From: Burkholderiales bacterium | GTDB taxonomy: Bacteria > Pseudomonadota > Gammaproteobacteria > Burkholderiales > Burkholderiaceae_C | DNA: 33,257 nucleotides | Direction: 5' to 3' | NCBI GenBank assembly: GCA_028868825.1 | Contig: JAGWTU010000060.1 | Coordinates: forward strand, 1-33,257 | Shown: in pieces, positions 1-7,130 of the stretch | How positions within the stretch are numbered: the first letter of the stretch is position 1 | How the letters are laid out: each line of letters begins with the position of its first letter | Notes under the pieces: generated by a model | The model's input: the letters and a program-made list of their open reading frames with translations, nothing else | Told to the model about the DNA's origin: nothing | The model's database searches: none | Translations under genes and position numbers: made by a program

Positions 1-1
1 C

Positions 2-52
2 GTGCTCGGCTGCCTCGAGGAAGAGCTGGCCGTGGCGGAAGAGGTCGCCTGA
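2..52 (+). CDS. 3' end of an upstream CDS (partial)
   Basis: Only the last 16 codons and a TGA are inside the window. The tail is acidic and probably helical (it reads LEEELAVAEEVA at the end). The stop overlaps the start of the next gene as TGATG, so the two are probably translationally coupled and belong to the same nif-region operon. The fragment is too short to name. Confidence 0.5.
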   Translation: MLGCLEEELAVAEEVA

Positions 53-399
53 TGGCGGCCGCGCTCGCCGGCAACGCAGCGGTGGCCGTCGTGCTGCCCT
101 TCGTGCCGGCGCGCATCCTGCACGCGCTGTCCGCACGGCGGCGCTACAAGTACGTGCATCCGCGCGTCGAGGCCGAAGGCGCGGGCTGGAAGATCGTGAG
201 CCCGAACTGCTCGCGCAACATCGACCCAGAAGGCGGCGAGATCGACATCGCCTGGATCGTCGCCGGCGGCCGCGGATCGTGGCGCGTGCATGCGCGTGAC
301 CATCGCCGCCAGACCTGGAAGCTGCGCGACACCACGACCAGCCTCGACGAAGCGCTCGAGCGCGTCTGCGCCGATCCTCTGCGCGAGTACTGGCCATGA
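52..399 (+). CDS. Conserved small protein of unknown function, nif-associated
   Basis: A 115-residue protein that I do not recognise. A hydrophobic stretch at about residues 7-25 is followed by a basic segment (ARRRYKYVHPRV). A compact soluble-looking domain comes next, containing the phrases GWKIVSPNCSRNID and GGEIDIAWI with a single Cys in SPNCSR. The tail reads ADPLREYWP. The ATG overlaps the upstream stop (TGATG), and its own TGA overlaps the next ATG by 4 bp (ATGA), so it lies tightly inside an operon with nifS and nifT. The position suggests an accessory role in nitrogenase cofactor or cluster supply, but nothing in the sequence demonstrates a function. Confidence 0.75.
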   Translation: MAAALAGNAAVAVVLPFVPARILHALSARRRYKYVHPRVEAEGAGWKIVSPNCSRNIDPEGGEIDIAWIVAGGRGSWRVHARDHRRQTWKLRDTTTSLDEALERVCADPLREYWP

Positions 400-1549
400 T
401 CTACCTCGACCACAACGCGACCACCGCGGTCGCCCCGGCGGTGCTCGTCGAGATGGTCGACGCGATCGAACGCGCCTGGGCCAATCCGAGCTCGACGCAT
501 GGGCCGGGCCAGGTCGCACGGCGCCTGCTCGCCGATGCGCGCACGCGCGTCGCCGCGTACCTGGGCTGCAGCGGCGCCGAGCTCGTCTTCACGAGCGGCG
601 CCACCGAGGCCAACCACCAGGCGCTGCTCGGCGCGCTGGCGGCGCGCGCAACCGAGCGACGCCAGCGCATCGTGATGTCGGCGGTCGAGCATCCCGGGCT
701 GCTCGCACTCGGGCGGCGGCTGCGGGCACAGGGTTTCGCGGTCGACCTGATACCGGTCGACGGCCAGGGCCGGCTCGACCTCGCCGCGGCGCAGGCATTG
801 CTGATCGGCGACGATGTCGCGCTCGTCAGCGTGATGGGCGCGAACAACGAGACCGGCGTGCTGATGCCGACGGCGGAGATCGCCGAGATCGCGCATCGCC
901 AGGGCGCCTGGCTGCATGTCGATGCGACGCAGTTGCTCGGCAAGTGCGAGCTGTCCTTCGCCGCCTCGGGCGCCGACCTGATGGCGGTCTCGGCGCACAA
1001 GATCGCCGGGCCCAAGGGCATCGGCGCGCTCGCCGTGCGCAAGGGGCTGGCGCTGCCACCACTGCTCGCCGGGCGCCAGGAGCGCCAGCGCCGCGGCGGC
1101 ACCGAGAACCTGCCCGGCATCGCCGGCTTCGCCGCCGCCTGCGACCTCGCGCGTGCCGAGCAGCCCGAGGCGATCGCGCGCATGACGGCGTTGCGCGACG
1201 CGCTCGAGCGCGCGGTGTTGCGTGAATGGCCGCAGGTCCATCTCTACGGTGCGCAAGCCGCGCGACTGCCGAACACCAGCTGCCTGCGGTTCGGCGAACT
1301 CGACGCCGAACAGGTGCTCGGTCGTCTCGAGCGCGCCGGCGTCGTCGCCTCGTCGGGAGCGGCCTGCAGCGCCGGCGGCACCGAACCGTCGCATGTGCTG
1401 CTGGCGCTGGGCGCCACGCCGCTGCAGGCCCGCGCGGGGTGCGCTTCTCGCTCGGACGCGGGACGACGGCGCTGGAAATCGAATTTGCACTCGATGCGTT
1501 GCGGCGCGTCGTCGCGCCGCTGCTTGCTACCACCGCGCTGGCGGCCTGA
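396..1549 (+). CDS. nifS: NifS-type cysteine desulfurase, frameshifted near the 3' end
   Basis: This PLP enzyme takes sulfur from L-cysteine as a persulfide for Fe-S cluster assembly, here presumably for nitrogenase clusters. The start MIYLDHNATT is classic. The PLP lysine is K202 in SAHK, and the persulfide cysteine is C324 in SGAACSAGG; both sit where Azotobacter NifS has them. After LGATPLQARAG the ATG frame turns into an Arg/Ser-rich tail ending at 1571. The expected family ending (VRFSLGRGTT, then DALRRVV) continues in another frame and stops with TGA at 1547-1549. Adding one G to the GGGG run at 1436-1439 would restore a 384-residue protein. The frameshift is either real or a homopolymer sequencing error. 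The start overlaps the previous gene by 4 bp, and nifT follows 18 bp after the restored stop. NifS rather than IscS is inferred from the neighbours. Confidence 0.85.
1436..1439 (+). other. Probable 1-bp deletion site in nifS (GGGG run)
   Basis: The coding frame of nifS breaks at this four-G run. Upstream residues match the cysteine desulfurase family up to QARAG, and downstream the family motif VRFSLGRGTT is intact but shifted by one base. A fifth G would rejoin the two. Confidence 0.75.
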
Positions 1550-1567
1550 ACCCACTGGGAGTACCCG

Positions 1568-1780
1568 ATGAAAGTGATGATCCGCAAGCTCGCGACCGGC
1601 GCCGTTTCCGTCTATGTGCCGAAGAAGGACCTCGAGGAGACGGTCGTCTCGCAGCAGAACGTCGGCCTGTGGGGCGGCTCGGTGACGCTGACCAACGGCT
1701 GGGTGCTCGAACTGCCGGCGATGGCCGAAGGCACGGCGCTGCCGATCACCGTCGAGGCGCGACGCCTCTCCGGCGACTGA
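1568..1780 (+). CDS. nifT: NifT/FixU family protein
   Basis: A 70-residue protein with the whole NifT signature: MKVMIR at the start, VYVPKKDLEE at about 16-25, LWGGSVTL in the middle, NGWVLELP at about 43-50 and LPITVEARRL at the end. NifT is conserved in nif clusters, but its biochemical role is unsettled and mutants often keep nitrogenase activity. It is usually found next to nifK; here it lies about 5.5 kb upstream of nifH, in a separate operon with nifS. A GGGAG ribosome-binding site precedes the ATG. The length matches the family. Confidence 0.92.
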   Translation: MKVMIRKLATGAVSVYVPKKDLEETVVSQQNVGLWGGSVTLTNGWVLELPAMAEGTALPITVEARRLSGD

Positions 1781-1789
1781 GCGAACGAT

Positions 1790-2977
1790 ATGGATACCGC
1801 CGTCATCACCAGCCCGGCCGATGCCGACATCGGCGACGACTGGCTGCTGCTGTCCGATCCCGACATCAGCGAGGTCGAGGTCGAACTCGTGCAGAACGCA
1901 CTCGCGCAACCGCGCCTGTCGGCCGGGCGCATGGTCGAGCATTTCGAGGCCTCGTTCGCGGGCTGGTCGGGGCGGCGTCATGCCGTCGCCGTCGCCAGCG
2001 GCACGCTCGGCACCTGGCTTGCTCTGCGCGCCGCCGGCATCGGCCCCGGCGACGAGGTCATCGCGTCGCCCTACGGCTGGCACCAGGTCGCGCATGCCGT
2101 GGCGCTGGTCGGCGCGCGCGTCGTCTTCTCCGAAATCAATTACTGGTCCGGCTGCCTCGATGCGGCGCGCGCGGCGCCGCTGATCACGCCGCGCACGAAG
2201 GCCGCGATCGTCGGCAATGTCAACGGCCACCCGGCCGCCTGGGACGCCTGGCGCGCGCTGGCCGACGAGCGCGGCATCCGCCTGATCGAGGACTCGACCG
2301 AGGCCATCGGCTCGAGCTACCGCGGCCGGCGCGTCGGCAGCTTCGGCGATGTTGCGGTGTTCGACTTCTCGCAGCCCTCGGCGCTGTGCTGCGGCGAGGG
2401 CGGCATGGTCGTCACCGACGACGACCAGCTGGCCAGCGAGCTGCGCTACCTGCGCGCGCGCTCGATCGCCGACCGCCGTTCGGTCTCGGTCGGCTCGCGC
2501 GTGCCGGTGCAGGCGTCGATGAGCGAGCTCACCGCCGCTTTAGGCGCCGGGCAGCTCGCCCGCATCGACGAGATCCTGGCGCGGCGCAAGGTCGCCGAAG
2601 CCGCCTACATCGAGGCGATGCACAGTTTCGAAGGCATCAAGCCGCCGTATATCGCGCCCGATGTCGACACCGTGCACTGGATGCTCTACATCGTCCATCT
2701 CGGCAAGCGCTTCACCGCCAGCGCCTGCGACCAGATCGTCGAGGACCTGTCGACCGAGCTGATCGAGTCGGTGATGTATTGCCGGCCGCTGCACCAGGAG
2801 TTCGCCTACACCGAACTCGGCTGGCATCGCGGCCAGTTCCCGCTCGTCGAACGCATCGCCGACCGCGCGCTCGCGCTGCCGCTGCACGGCCATCTGCACG
2901 CCGACGAGATCCGCTTCATCGTGCGGACGCTCAAGGACAGCTCCGTCAACGTGGGCGCAGGCGCCGCAATCTATTGA
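1790..2977 (+). CDS. DegT/DnrJ/EryC1-fold aminotransferase homologue lacking the PLP lysine
   Basis: A 395-residue protein with the DegT sugar-aminotransferase fold. An N-terminal PSLS-like segment is followed by VASGTLGTWLALRA at about 65-80, GDEVIASPYGW, then IEDSTEAIGSSYRGRRVGSFGD and GEGGMVVTDDDQLA. In active members the cofactor-binding lysine comes eight residues before the second G of the EGG motif. Here that position is S197 in FSQPSALCC, and no Lys is near, so an ordinary transamination mechanism looks impossible. It starts 9 bp after nifT and ends 19 bp before the SIR2-like gene, so it is in the nif operon. Possible roles are a PLP- or amino-sugar-binding scaffold or sensor. The fold is clear and the function is unknown. 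Confidence 0.85.
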   Translation: MDTAVITSPADADIGDDWLLLSDPDISEVEVELVQNALAQPRLSAGRMVEHFEASFAGWSGRRHAVAVASGTLGTWLALRAAGIGPGDEVIASPYGWHQVAHAVALVGARVVFSEINYWSGCLDAARAAPLITPRTKAAIVGNVNGHPAAWDAWRALADERGIRLIEDSTEAIGSSYRGRRVGSFGDVAVFDFSQPSALCCGEGGMVVTDDDQLASELRYLRARSIADRRSVSVGSRVPVQASMSELTAALGAGQLARIDEILARRKVAEAAYIEAMHSFEGIKPPYIAPDVDTVHWMLYIVHLGKRFTASACDQIVEDLSTELIESVMYCRPLHQEFAYTELGWHRGQFPLVERIADRALALPLHGHLHADEIRFIVRTLKDSSVNVGAGAAIY

Positions 2978-2996
2978 ATCCCCGAAGGACGACGCC

Positions 2997-3839
2997 ATGA
3001 GCCACGACACCCTCGACCACCTTCCAGACGCCGTCGCCGAGGGGCTGCGCGCCGGCACGCTGGCGCCTTATCTCGGCCCGGGCCTGCTCGCGCTGTGCGA
3101 AGGCGCTGCGCCGCCGGCCGAGCCCGCAGCGCTCGCCGCGGTGCTGACGGCGCGCGTTTCGGTGCCGGGCAAGATCAAGAACCGGCTCACCGCGGCGGCG
3201 CAGTTCATCGAGAACTTCAAGCATCGCAAGACGCTCGTCAAGGGCATGGACGAGGCCTTTGCCGCCGCGGGCGCGCCGTCGGCGCTGCACCGCTGGGTCG
3301 CGGGCCTGGGTTCGCCGCTGATCGTCGACTGCTGGTACGACGACACGATGCGCGCGGTGCTCGCCGCCGAGGCCGGCGACTCCTGGGCCGAGGTGCAGGG
3401 CCTGGCGCAGAGCGAGCATTTCGGCACCTGGTTCGGCTGGTACGGTGCCGACGGCGCCGCGCTGACCGAGGCGCCCGCCGCGCGCACGCTGTTCTACAAG
3501 CCCTGGGGCGGCCACGCGCCGGCGTCGAATTACCTCGTCTCCGACAGCGACCATGTCGAGGTGCTGACCGAGATCGACATCCAGACCCCCATTCCGCCCG
3601 GCGTCCAGGAGCGCCGCCGCACGCTCGGTTTCGTCTTCCTCGGCTGCCGCTTCAACGACCAGCTGCCGCGCGCCTTCGCGCGCCAGATCATCAAGCGTTC
3701 GCAGGGCCCCCATTACGCCGTGCTGGCCGACGAGCCGACGCGGATGGAAGCGCGCTTCCTCGATGAACAGCACATCACCCGCATCGCCATGCCGCTGGCC
3801 GACGTGGCCGCGGCACTCACCTCGGCCGTCCCGGCCTGA
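2997..3839 (+). CDS. SIR2-like (Rossmann, NAD-binding fold) protein, nif-associated
   Basis: A 280-residue soluble protein resembling the SIR2_2-like branch. A glycine-rich nucleotide loop occurs at Y25-LGPGLL. There is a YDD motif at 114-116, where the family has TNYDD, and a late FLGCRFNDQLPRAF segment, where relatives read FLGYSxxDxxL. The catalytic His of sirtuins, normally within a short HG motif, would fall at KPWGG; the residue there is W170, so NAD hydrolysis or deacylation may be lost. It lies between the lysine-less DegT homologue and a ferredoxin in the nif operon, with an AAGGACGA ribosome site. The SIR2 assignment is from motif resemblance only. Binding of NAD or ADP-ribose is inference, but would be relevant beside draT/draG. 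Confidence 0.65.
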   Translation: MSHDTLDHLPDAVAEGLRAGTLAPYLGPGLLALCEGAAPPAEPAALAAVLTARVSVPGKIKNRLTAAAQFIENFKHRKTLVKGMDEAFAAAGAPSALHRWVAGLGSPLIVDCWYDDTMRAVLAAEAGDSWAEVQGLAQSEHFGTWFGWYGADGAALTEAPAARTLFYKPWGGHAPASNYLVSDSDHVEVLTEIDIQTPIPPGVQERRRTLGFVFLGCRFNDQLPRAFARQIIKRSQGPHYAVLADEPTRMEARFLDEQHITRIAMPLADVAAALTSAVPA

Positions 3840-3884
3840 TTCATAGACCGCCTGATTCCTTTCTTCCCTCCCGGAGCCTTTTTC

Positions 3885-4190
3885 ATGTCCCTGCTCACCA
3901 TCATGCCCTCGGGCAAGACGATCGAAGTCGAAGCCGGCAGCAACCTCCTCGCCGGCATCCTTGCCGCCGGCGAAAAGATGCCCACCCAATGCGGCGGCGA
4001 AGCGAAATGCGGCGCCTGCCATCTCTTCGTCATCGAGGGGCGCAAATCGATCACGCGCATGACGCCGGTCGAAAACGCCAAGCTCGACACCATCATCGGC
4101 GTCAGCTCGAAGTCGCGCCTGGCCTGCCAGGTGCAGATGGGCACCGAGCCGGTGACAGTCGAACTGCTCGGTGCGCTGAGCGGGTTCTGA
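3885..4190 (+). CDS. [2Fe-2S] ferredoxin, adrenodoxin/Isc-type cysteine spacing
   Basis: A 101-residue electron carrier. The cluster ligands are C36, C42, C45 and C81 (C-x5-C-x2-C-x35-C), in QCGGEAKCGACH and RLACQV. The C-x5-C spacing is that of adrenodoxin, Isc-Fdx and Rhodobacter FdVI proteins rather than of plant-type photosynthetic ferredoxins. It is probably a low-potential carrier serving nitrogenase or cluster assembly. It is the last gene of the first nif block, 45 bp after the SIR2-like gene, with GGAG at 3873-3876 as ribosome site. The stop codon lies in the loop of a 9-bp hairpin that separates it from the convergent FmdB gene. Confidence 0.9.
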   Translation: MSLLTIMPSGKTIEVEAGSNLLAGILAAGEKMPTQCGGEAKCGACHLFVIEGRKSITRMTPVENAKLDTIIGVSSKSRLACQVQMGTEPVTVELLGALSGF

Positions 4191-4200
4191 ACGCTCAGCG
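4174..4200. terminator. Hairpin between convergent ferredoxin and fmdB genes
   Basis: A perfect 9-bp inverted repeat, CGCTGAGCG at 4174-4182 and CGCTCAGCG at 4192-4200, with a 9-nt loop that contains the ferredoxin stop codon. There is no U tract, so it is a transcript-end or mRNA-stabilising hairpin rather than a textbook intrinsic terminator. It could act on either strand. Confidence 0.4.
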
Positions 4201-4216
4201 GGTCAGCGCCCGCGGC

Positions 4217-4453
4217 TCAGCGCTTGACTTTCGAGCGCTCGGCCGCGCTGTAATTGCTGAAATGACCTTCGCGCGCCGCAGCGCTCCGGCCGGCGGCGAT
4301 GATGCCGGCCGACTTGCCCGCCGGCGCGACGCGCGACACCAGGCGTTCGAGCGCGCTGCTGCCGCAATGGGGACATTGCGGTGCCGTCGTCGATCGCACG
4401 AGGAGTTCGAATTCGGACTTGCAGCTGGTGCAGCGGTAATCGTGGATGGGCAT
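4217..4453 (-). CDS. FmdB-family zinc ribbon protein
   Basis: A 78-residue protein with the FmdB N-terminal zinc ribbon: MPIHDYRCTSC carries C8 and C11, and CPHCGSS carries C27 and C30. The fold binds one zinc. The rest is a flexible basic tail (AERSKVKR). FmdB was named as a putative regulatory protein in methylotrophs, and the family function is not established. A GAGG ribosome site precedes the ATG. It follows draG by 63 bp on the same strand, so it is probably the last gene of the draT operon. A role in DraT/DraG control is only inferred from position. Confidence 0.85.
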   Translation of the reverse strand: MPIHDYRCTSCKSEFELLVRSTTAPQCPHCGSSALERLVSRVAPAGKSAGIIAAGRSAAAREGHFSNYSAAERSKVKR

Positions 4454-4516
4454 GATGTCCTCGGTGATGCGGTAAAGCGTTGAATAGGCGGGTCGTGGGC
4501 TGGCCCTAGGCGCGCG

Positions 4517-5416
4517 TCACACCGGCGTGAGCGCGCAAGCCAGCAAGGCGCCGGTCTGCTCGGTGATGCGGTGCACGAGCGCCGGCTCGAGCCGCGCGAG
4601 CCAGCGCCGCGGCAGCCCGTGCACGCCGCAGCGGGCGCCGGCGAGCATGCCGACCAGCGCGCCCGTCGTGTCGGCGTCGTCGCCGAGGTTGACGGTGGCG
4701 ACCAGCGCGTCCTCGAAATCGGCATGGGCGGCGAAGTGGTGCAGCACCGTCTGCACGGTGTCGACGACATAGCCGCTGGCGCGCCCCGGATACGGGCGAT
4801 GGCGGAAGACGGGGTGCGCGGCGACGAAAGCGTCGACGAGCACGGTGCTGGCCACCGCGTCGCCGCCCTGCAGTTGCAGGCGCAGCAGCCGGCCGACGCC
4901 GAGCACGGCGGCATCCGACAGCGGGTTGTGATGCGTGATGCGCGCTTGCGCCAGCGCCACCGACTCGAAGACCGCGTCGTCGTCCAGCGTCGCCAGCAGC
5001 GCCGGCAGGCAGCGCATCAGCGCGCCGTTGCCGGCGTCGCCGTCGTTGACCGGGCCCTGCAGGCTGCCGTCGAACAGATAGCGCTGGATGCCGCGCCGGC
5101 AGGTATTGCCGCAATCGACGGGCCGGCCGCGCCACCAGGCGGCGTAGGCGTCGGCGATGAGCCGGGTGTCGAAGCCGACGCCGCTGCGGCGCCCGTGCAG
5201 CAGCGCGTCGCCCAGCGCCAGGCTCATCGTCGTGTCGTCGGTGACCTGGCCCGCGCGCAGCTTGAGCCAGCCGCCGCCCGTGATCTCGCGGTGCACGCCG
5301 TAGCGCTGGCGGATCTCGCGCGGCGTCATGAATTCGACCGTCGCGCCGAGCGCGTCGCCGATCGCCAGCCCGAGGTAGGCGCCGAGCGCGCGGTCGAAGA
5401 GTTCGCTAGTCCGCAT
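4517..5416 (-). CDS. draG: ADP-ribosyl-[dinitrogen reductase] glycohydrolase DraG
   Basis: A 299-residue di-Mn(II) enzyme that removes ADP-ribose from the modified arginine of NifH and so restores nitrogenase activity. Family motifs are present: AIGDALGATVEF at about 18-29, VTDDTTMS with D60, D61 and T62, THHNP at 161-165 (the family active-site His region), and NLGDDADTTGAL with D247, D249 and T250 for the second metal. Length and order match Rhodospirillum rubrum and Azospirillum DraG. The ATG lies inside the end of draT (11-bp overlap), which argues for translational coupling. The substrate is encoded in this window as NifH Arg102. Confidence 0.95.
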   Translation of the reverse strand: MRTSELFDRALGAYLGLAIGDALGATVEFMTPREIRQRYGVHREITGGGWLKLRAGQVTDDTTMSLALGDALLHGRRSGVGFDTRLIADAYAAWWRGRPVDCGNTCRRGIQRYLFDGSLQGPVNDGDAGNGALMRCLPALLATLDDDAVFESVALAQARITHHNPLSDAAVLGVGRLLRLQLQGGDAVASTVLVDAFVAAHPVFRHRPYPGRASGYVVDTVQTVLHHFAAHADFEDALVATVNLGDDADTTGALVGMLAGARCGVHGLPRRWLARLEPALVHRITEQTGALLACALTPV

Positions 5417-6275
5417 AACTGGCCCGCATCGAATAATCGCCGCCGATCGCCAGCACCTCGGCCTCGCCCTGCAGCAGCTTGCGGTCGACGAGGCCGGGCA
5501 GGAAGAGCACCTTGCACAGCGGCACCTGCGCCTGCAGCACCCAGTCGCCGAAACAGCCGGCCTCGGCCGGCGAGAGGCTGAACGAGACGAGGTTGTTGAG
5601 CCGCATCGTGCAGCGGCGCCGGCGCAGCGATCCGGCCGTGATCTGTTCCTCGCAGCGCGTGCTGCCGCGCCACATCGTCAGCCGCGGCGCCGGCCCCAGC
5701 AGCTGGAAGCGCGCCAGCATCCATTGGCAGAACTCGTAGAGCAGATCGAGCTGCTGGAAAACGTTGTTGCTGTGATAGCGGCTCGACGTCTTCTCTTCGA
5801 GGTAGGCGATCCAGGCCGGCGAGGGGTAGCGCGCCAGCGCCGACTTGTGGAAGGTCGGCACGAGCCCGAAGCGGCTCTCGACCCAGCTCTTGAGCACGGC
5901 GCCGGCGGCGCCGTTCGCATCCATGCCCCAGCCCTGCAGCAGTTTGAGGTAACTCGTGCGCCAGCGCCGCTGCTCGGCCGCGCAGGCCGGCGCCGCATCG
6001 GCCTGGGCCGCGTTGGCGACAACCCGCGGCTGCGGCTTGGCGAGTCCGAAGGCGAGCTTCATGTAATGCGCGAAGACTTCGCGCGCCTCGTCGGCGCTGC
6101 CGCAGCGATCGAGCAGCGCGAACAGGCCGACCGCCGATTCGCGCGCGCCGCCGATATGCAGCGGCTGCGGATGGGCGTTGAAGGCGATGCTGGCGAGCAG
6201 CGGCGTCGGCAGGCCGACGAGATTCGTCTGCTGCCAATGCGGCGCGCCGCAGGCGGCCTCATCGTCGGTGCCCAA
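5406..6275 (-). CDS. draT: NAD(+)-dinitrogen-reductase ADP-D-ribosyltransferase DraT
   Basis: A 289-residue enzyme that transfers ADP-ribose from NAD+ to one arginine of the NifH dimer, switching nitrogenase off in response to ammonium or energy shortage. Typical DraT stretches are seen: TNLVGLPTPLLASIAFNAHP near the N-terminus, FHKSALARYPSPAW and SRYHSNNVFQQLDLLYEFCQ in the middle, then RGSTRCEEQ, NNLVSFS and the ending GEAEVLAIGGDYSM. These probably contribute the NAD-binding R, S and E elements of the R-S-E class of ADP-ribosyltransferases. It starts 28 bp after the stop of the unknown 201-aa gene. The start codon is the first ATG that fits; an upstream alternative cannot be excluded. Confidence 0.95.
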   Translation of the reverse strand: MGTDDEAACGAPHWQQTNLVGLPTPLLASIAFNAHPQPLHIGGARESAVGLFALLDRCGSADEAREVFAHYMKLAFGLAKPQPRVVANAAQADAAPACAAEQRRWRTSYLKLLQGWGMDANGAAGAVLKSWVESRFGLVPTFHKSALARYPSPAWIAYLEEKTSSRYHSNNVFQQLDLLYEFCQWMLARFQLLGPAPRLTMWRGSTRCEEQITAGSLRRRRCTMRLNNLVSFSLSPAEAGCFGDWVLQAQVPLCKVLFLPGLVDRKLLQGEAEVLAIGGDYSMRASYAD

Positions 6276-6303
6276 GGCGCGCAGCTCCCGCCTGGCGCCA
6301 CGC

Positions 6304-6909
6304 TCACACCGGCCGGTTCTCGTTCGGGTTGCGCACCGGGCCCATCAGCGCCAGACCCTCGGCGTAGCTGATGTTGTCGAAGGTGACGTCGTACTTCAGC
6401 GCCGCTTCGGCGACGCGGTCGACCTTGCCCGCGATGTCCAGCTTCTTCAACTCGTTCTTCTCCAGGTACAGCAGGTCCAGCAGTTCGTTGTAGACCGTCG
6501 ATTCGTCGATCGGCAGCACGTAGAACAGCGCGCCATTCAGCGCCACCTGGTACTTCTTGCTCAGGTCGATGTTGTTGCAGAAAAGGAAATACTTGCCGCC
6601 GGCGCTGAGCGTGTCGCCCAGCACCTCGGCAACATCCTTCAGGTGCTCGAAGCTCAGCAGGTAGCCGGCGAAGAACGGCAGCTTGGGCTTGCCGACCTCG
6701 GCCATCGCGATGACCTGGTCGCAGGTCAGCTCGGGCGGACGCGCCTCGTCGGCGAACTTGGCCGCGAAGCGCAGCGCGAGTTCACCGCGGAAGCCCCAGC
6801 GGCCGGCCTTGTGCGTCGCCGCCTTCAGCACGGGGTTGAGCAGGCGGCCCTCGGCCTCGAGGCGGGCGAATGCGGTGTCGGACAGACCTGCGGCGGTAGC
6901 GGTGCTCAT
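6304..6909 (-). CDS. Unrecognised protein, first gene of the draT operon
   Basis: A 201-residue soluble protein that I cannot assign. No signal peptide, membrane span or metal motif is visible. Distinct stretches are HKAGRWGFRGELALRFAA, LPFFAGYLLSFEHLKDVAE, KYFLFCNNIDLSKKYQVA and FDNISYAEGLALMGPVRNP. The last part is acidic and helical (about residues 135-180). It starts about 46 nt downstream of the predicted start point of the minus-strand sigma-54 promoter, and draT begins 28 bp after its stop. It would therefore be co-expressed with draT/draG under nitrogen-fixing conditions, from the same control region as nifH. No clear Shine-Dalgarno is present. A role in NifH modification or nitrogenase assembly is a guess from context. 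Confidence 0.8.
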   Translation of the reverse strand: MSTATAAGLSDTAFARLEAEGRLLNPVLKAATHKAGRWGFRGELALRFAAKFADEARPPELTCDQVIAMAEVGKPKLPFFAGYLLSFEHLKDVAEVLGDTLSAGGKYFLFCNNIDLSKKYQVALNGALFYVLPIDESTVYNELLDLLYLEKNELKKLDIAGKVDRVAEAALKYDVTFDNISYAEGLALMGPVRNPNENRPV

Positions 6910-6966
6910 GATGGGCTTTCGGTGGTGGAAGTCTTACCCGTGGGTCGGGCGGTTCCAGCACAGTGA

Positions 6967-6981
6967 GCAACACCCGTGCCC
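6967..6981 (-). promoter_or_regulatory. Sigma-54 promoter for the 201-aa/draT/draG operon
   Basis: Read on the minus strand, the sequence is GGGCACG, four bases, then TTGCT. It matches the TGGCACG-N4-TTGCW consensus with one change, the first T. The GG of -24 and the GC of -12 are intact. The expected start point is near 6955, about 46 nt before the ATG at 6909. Confidence 0.75.
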
Positions 6982-6983
6982 GA

Positions 6984-6995
6984 CATCTGCAGATG
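6984..6995. promoter_or_regulatory. 12-bp palindrome just upstream of the draT-side -24 element
   Basis: CATCTGCAGATG is a perfect palindrome two bases upstream of the minus-strand sigma-54 -24 element. It could be a regulator site, or chance. Confidence 0.25.
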
Positions 6996-7046
6996 CGTTG
7001 CCGGGTACGGCAGGGCCGCCGACGCCTCGCCGGCGTGATCGACCGT

Positions 7047-7069
7047 CGACAAAGCGCGCCGCTTTGTCG
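7047..7069. repeat. Perfect 10-bp inverted repeat overlapping the NifA site
   Basis: CGACAAAGCG at 7047-7056 and CGCTTTGTCG at 7060-7069 are exact inverted copies around the three bases CGC. The right arm shares five bases with the TGT end of the NifA-type site at 7065-7080. It may be a second regulator site or an mRNA hairpin; it lies upstream of both predicted start points, so a binding site is more likely. Confidence 0.5.
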
Positions 7070-7080
7070 GCTTTCGAACA
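7065..7080. promoter_or_regulatory. NifA upstream activator site, shared by divergent operons
   Basis: TGT, ten bases, ACA: an exact match to the NifA enhancer consensus. Its centre is about 115 bp upstream of the predicted nifH start point and about 117 bp upstream of the predicted start point of the draT-side operon. It is the only exact copy I found in this intergenic region. Confidence 0.8.
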
Positions 7081-7130
7081 TAAGCCCGCGGCCCACCTTC
7101 AAGCCGGCCCGCAGCGCCTTTCCCTCGCAG

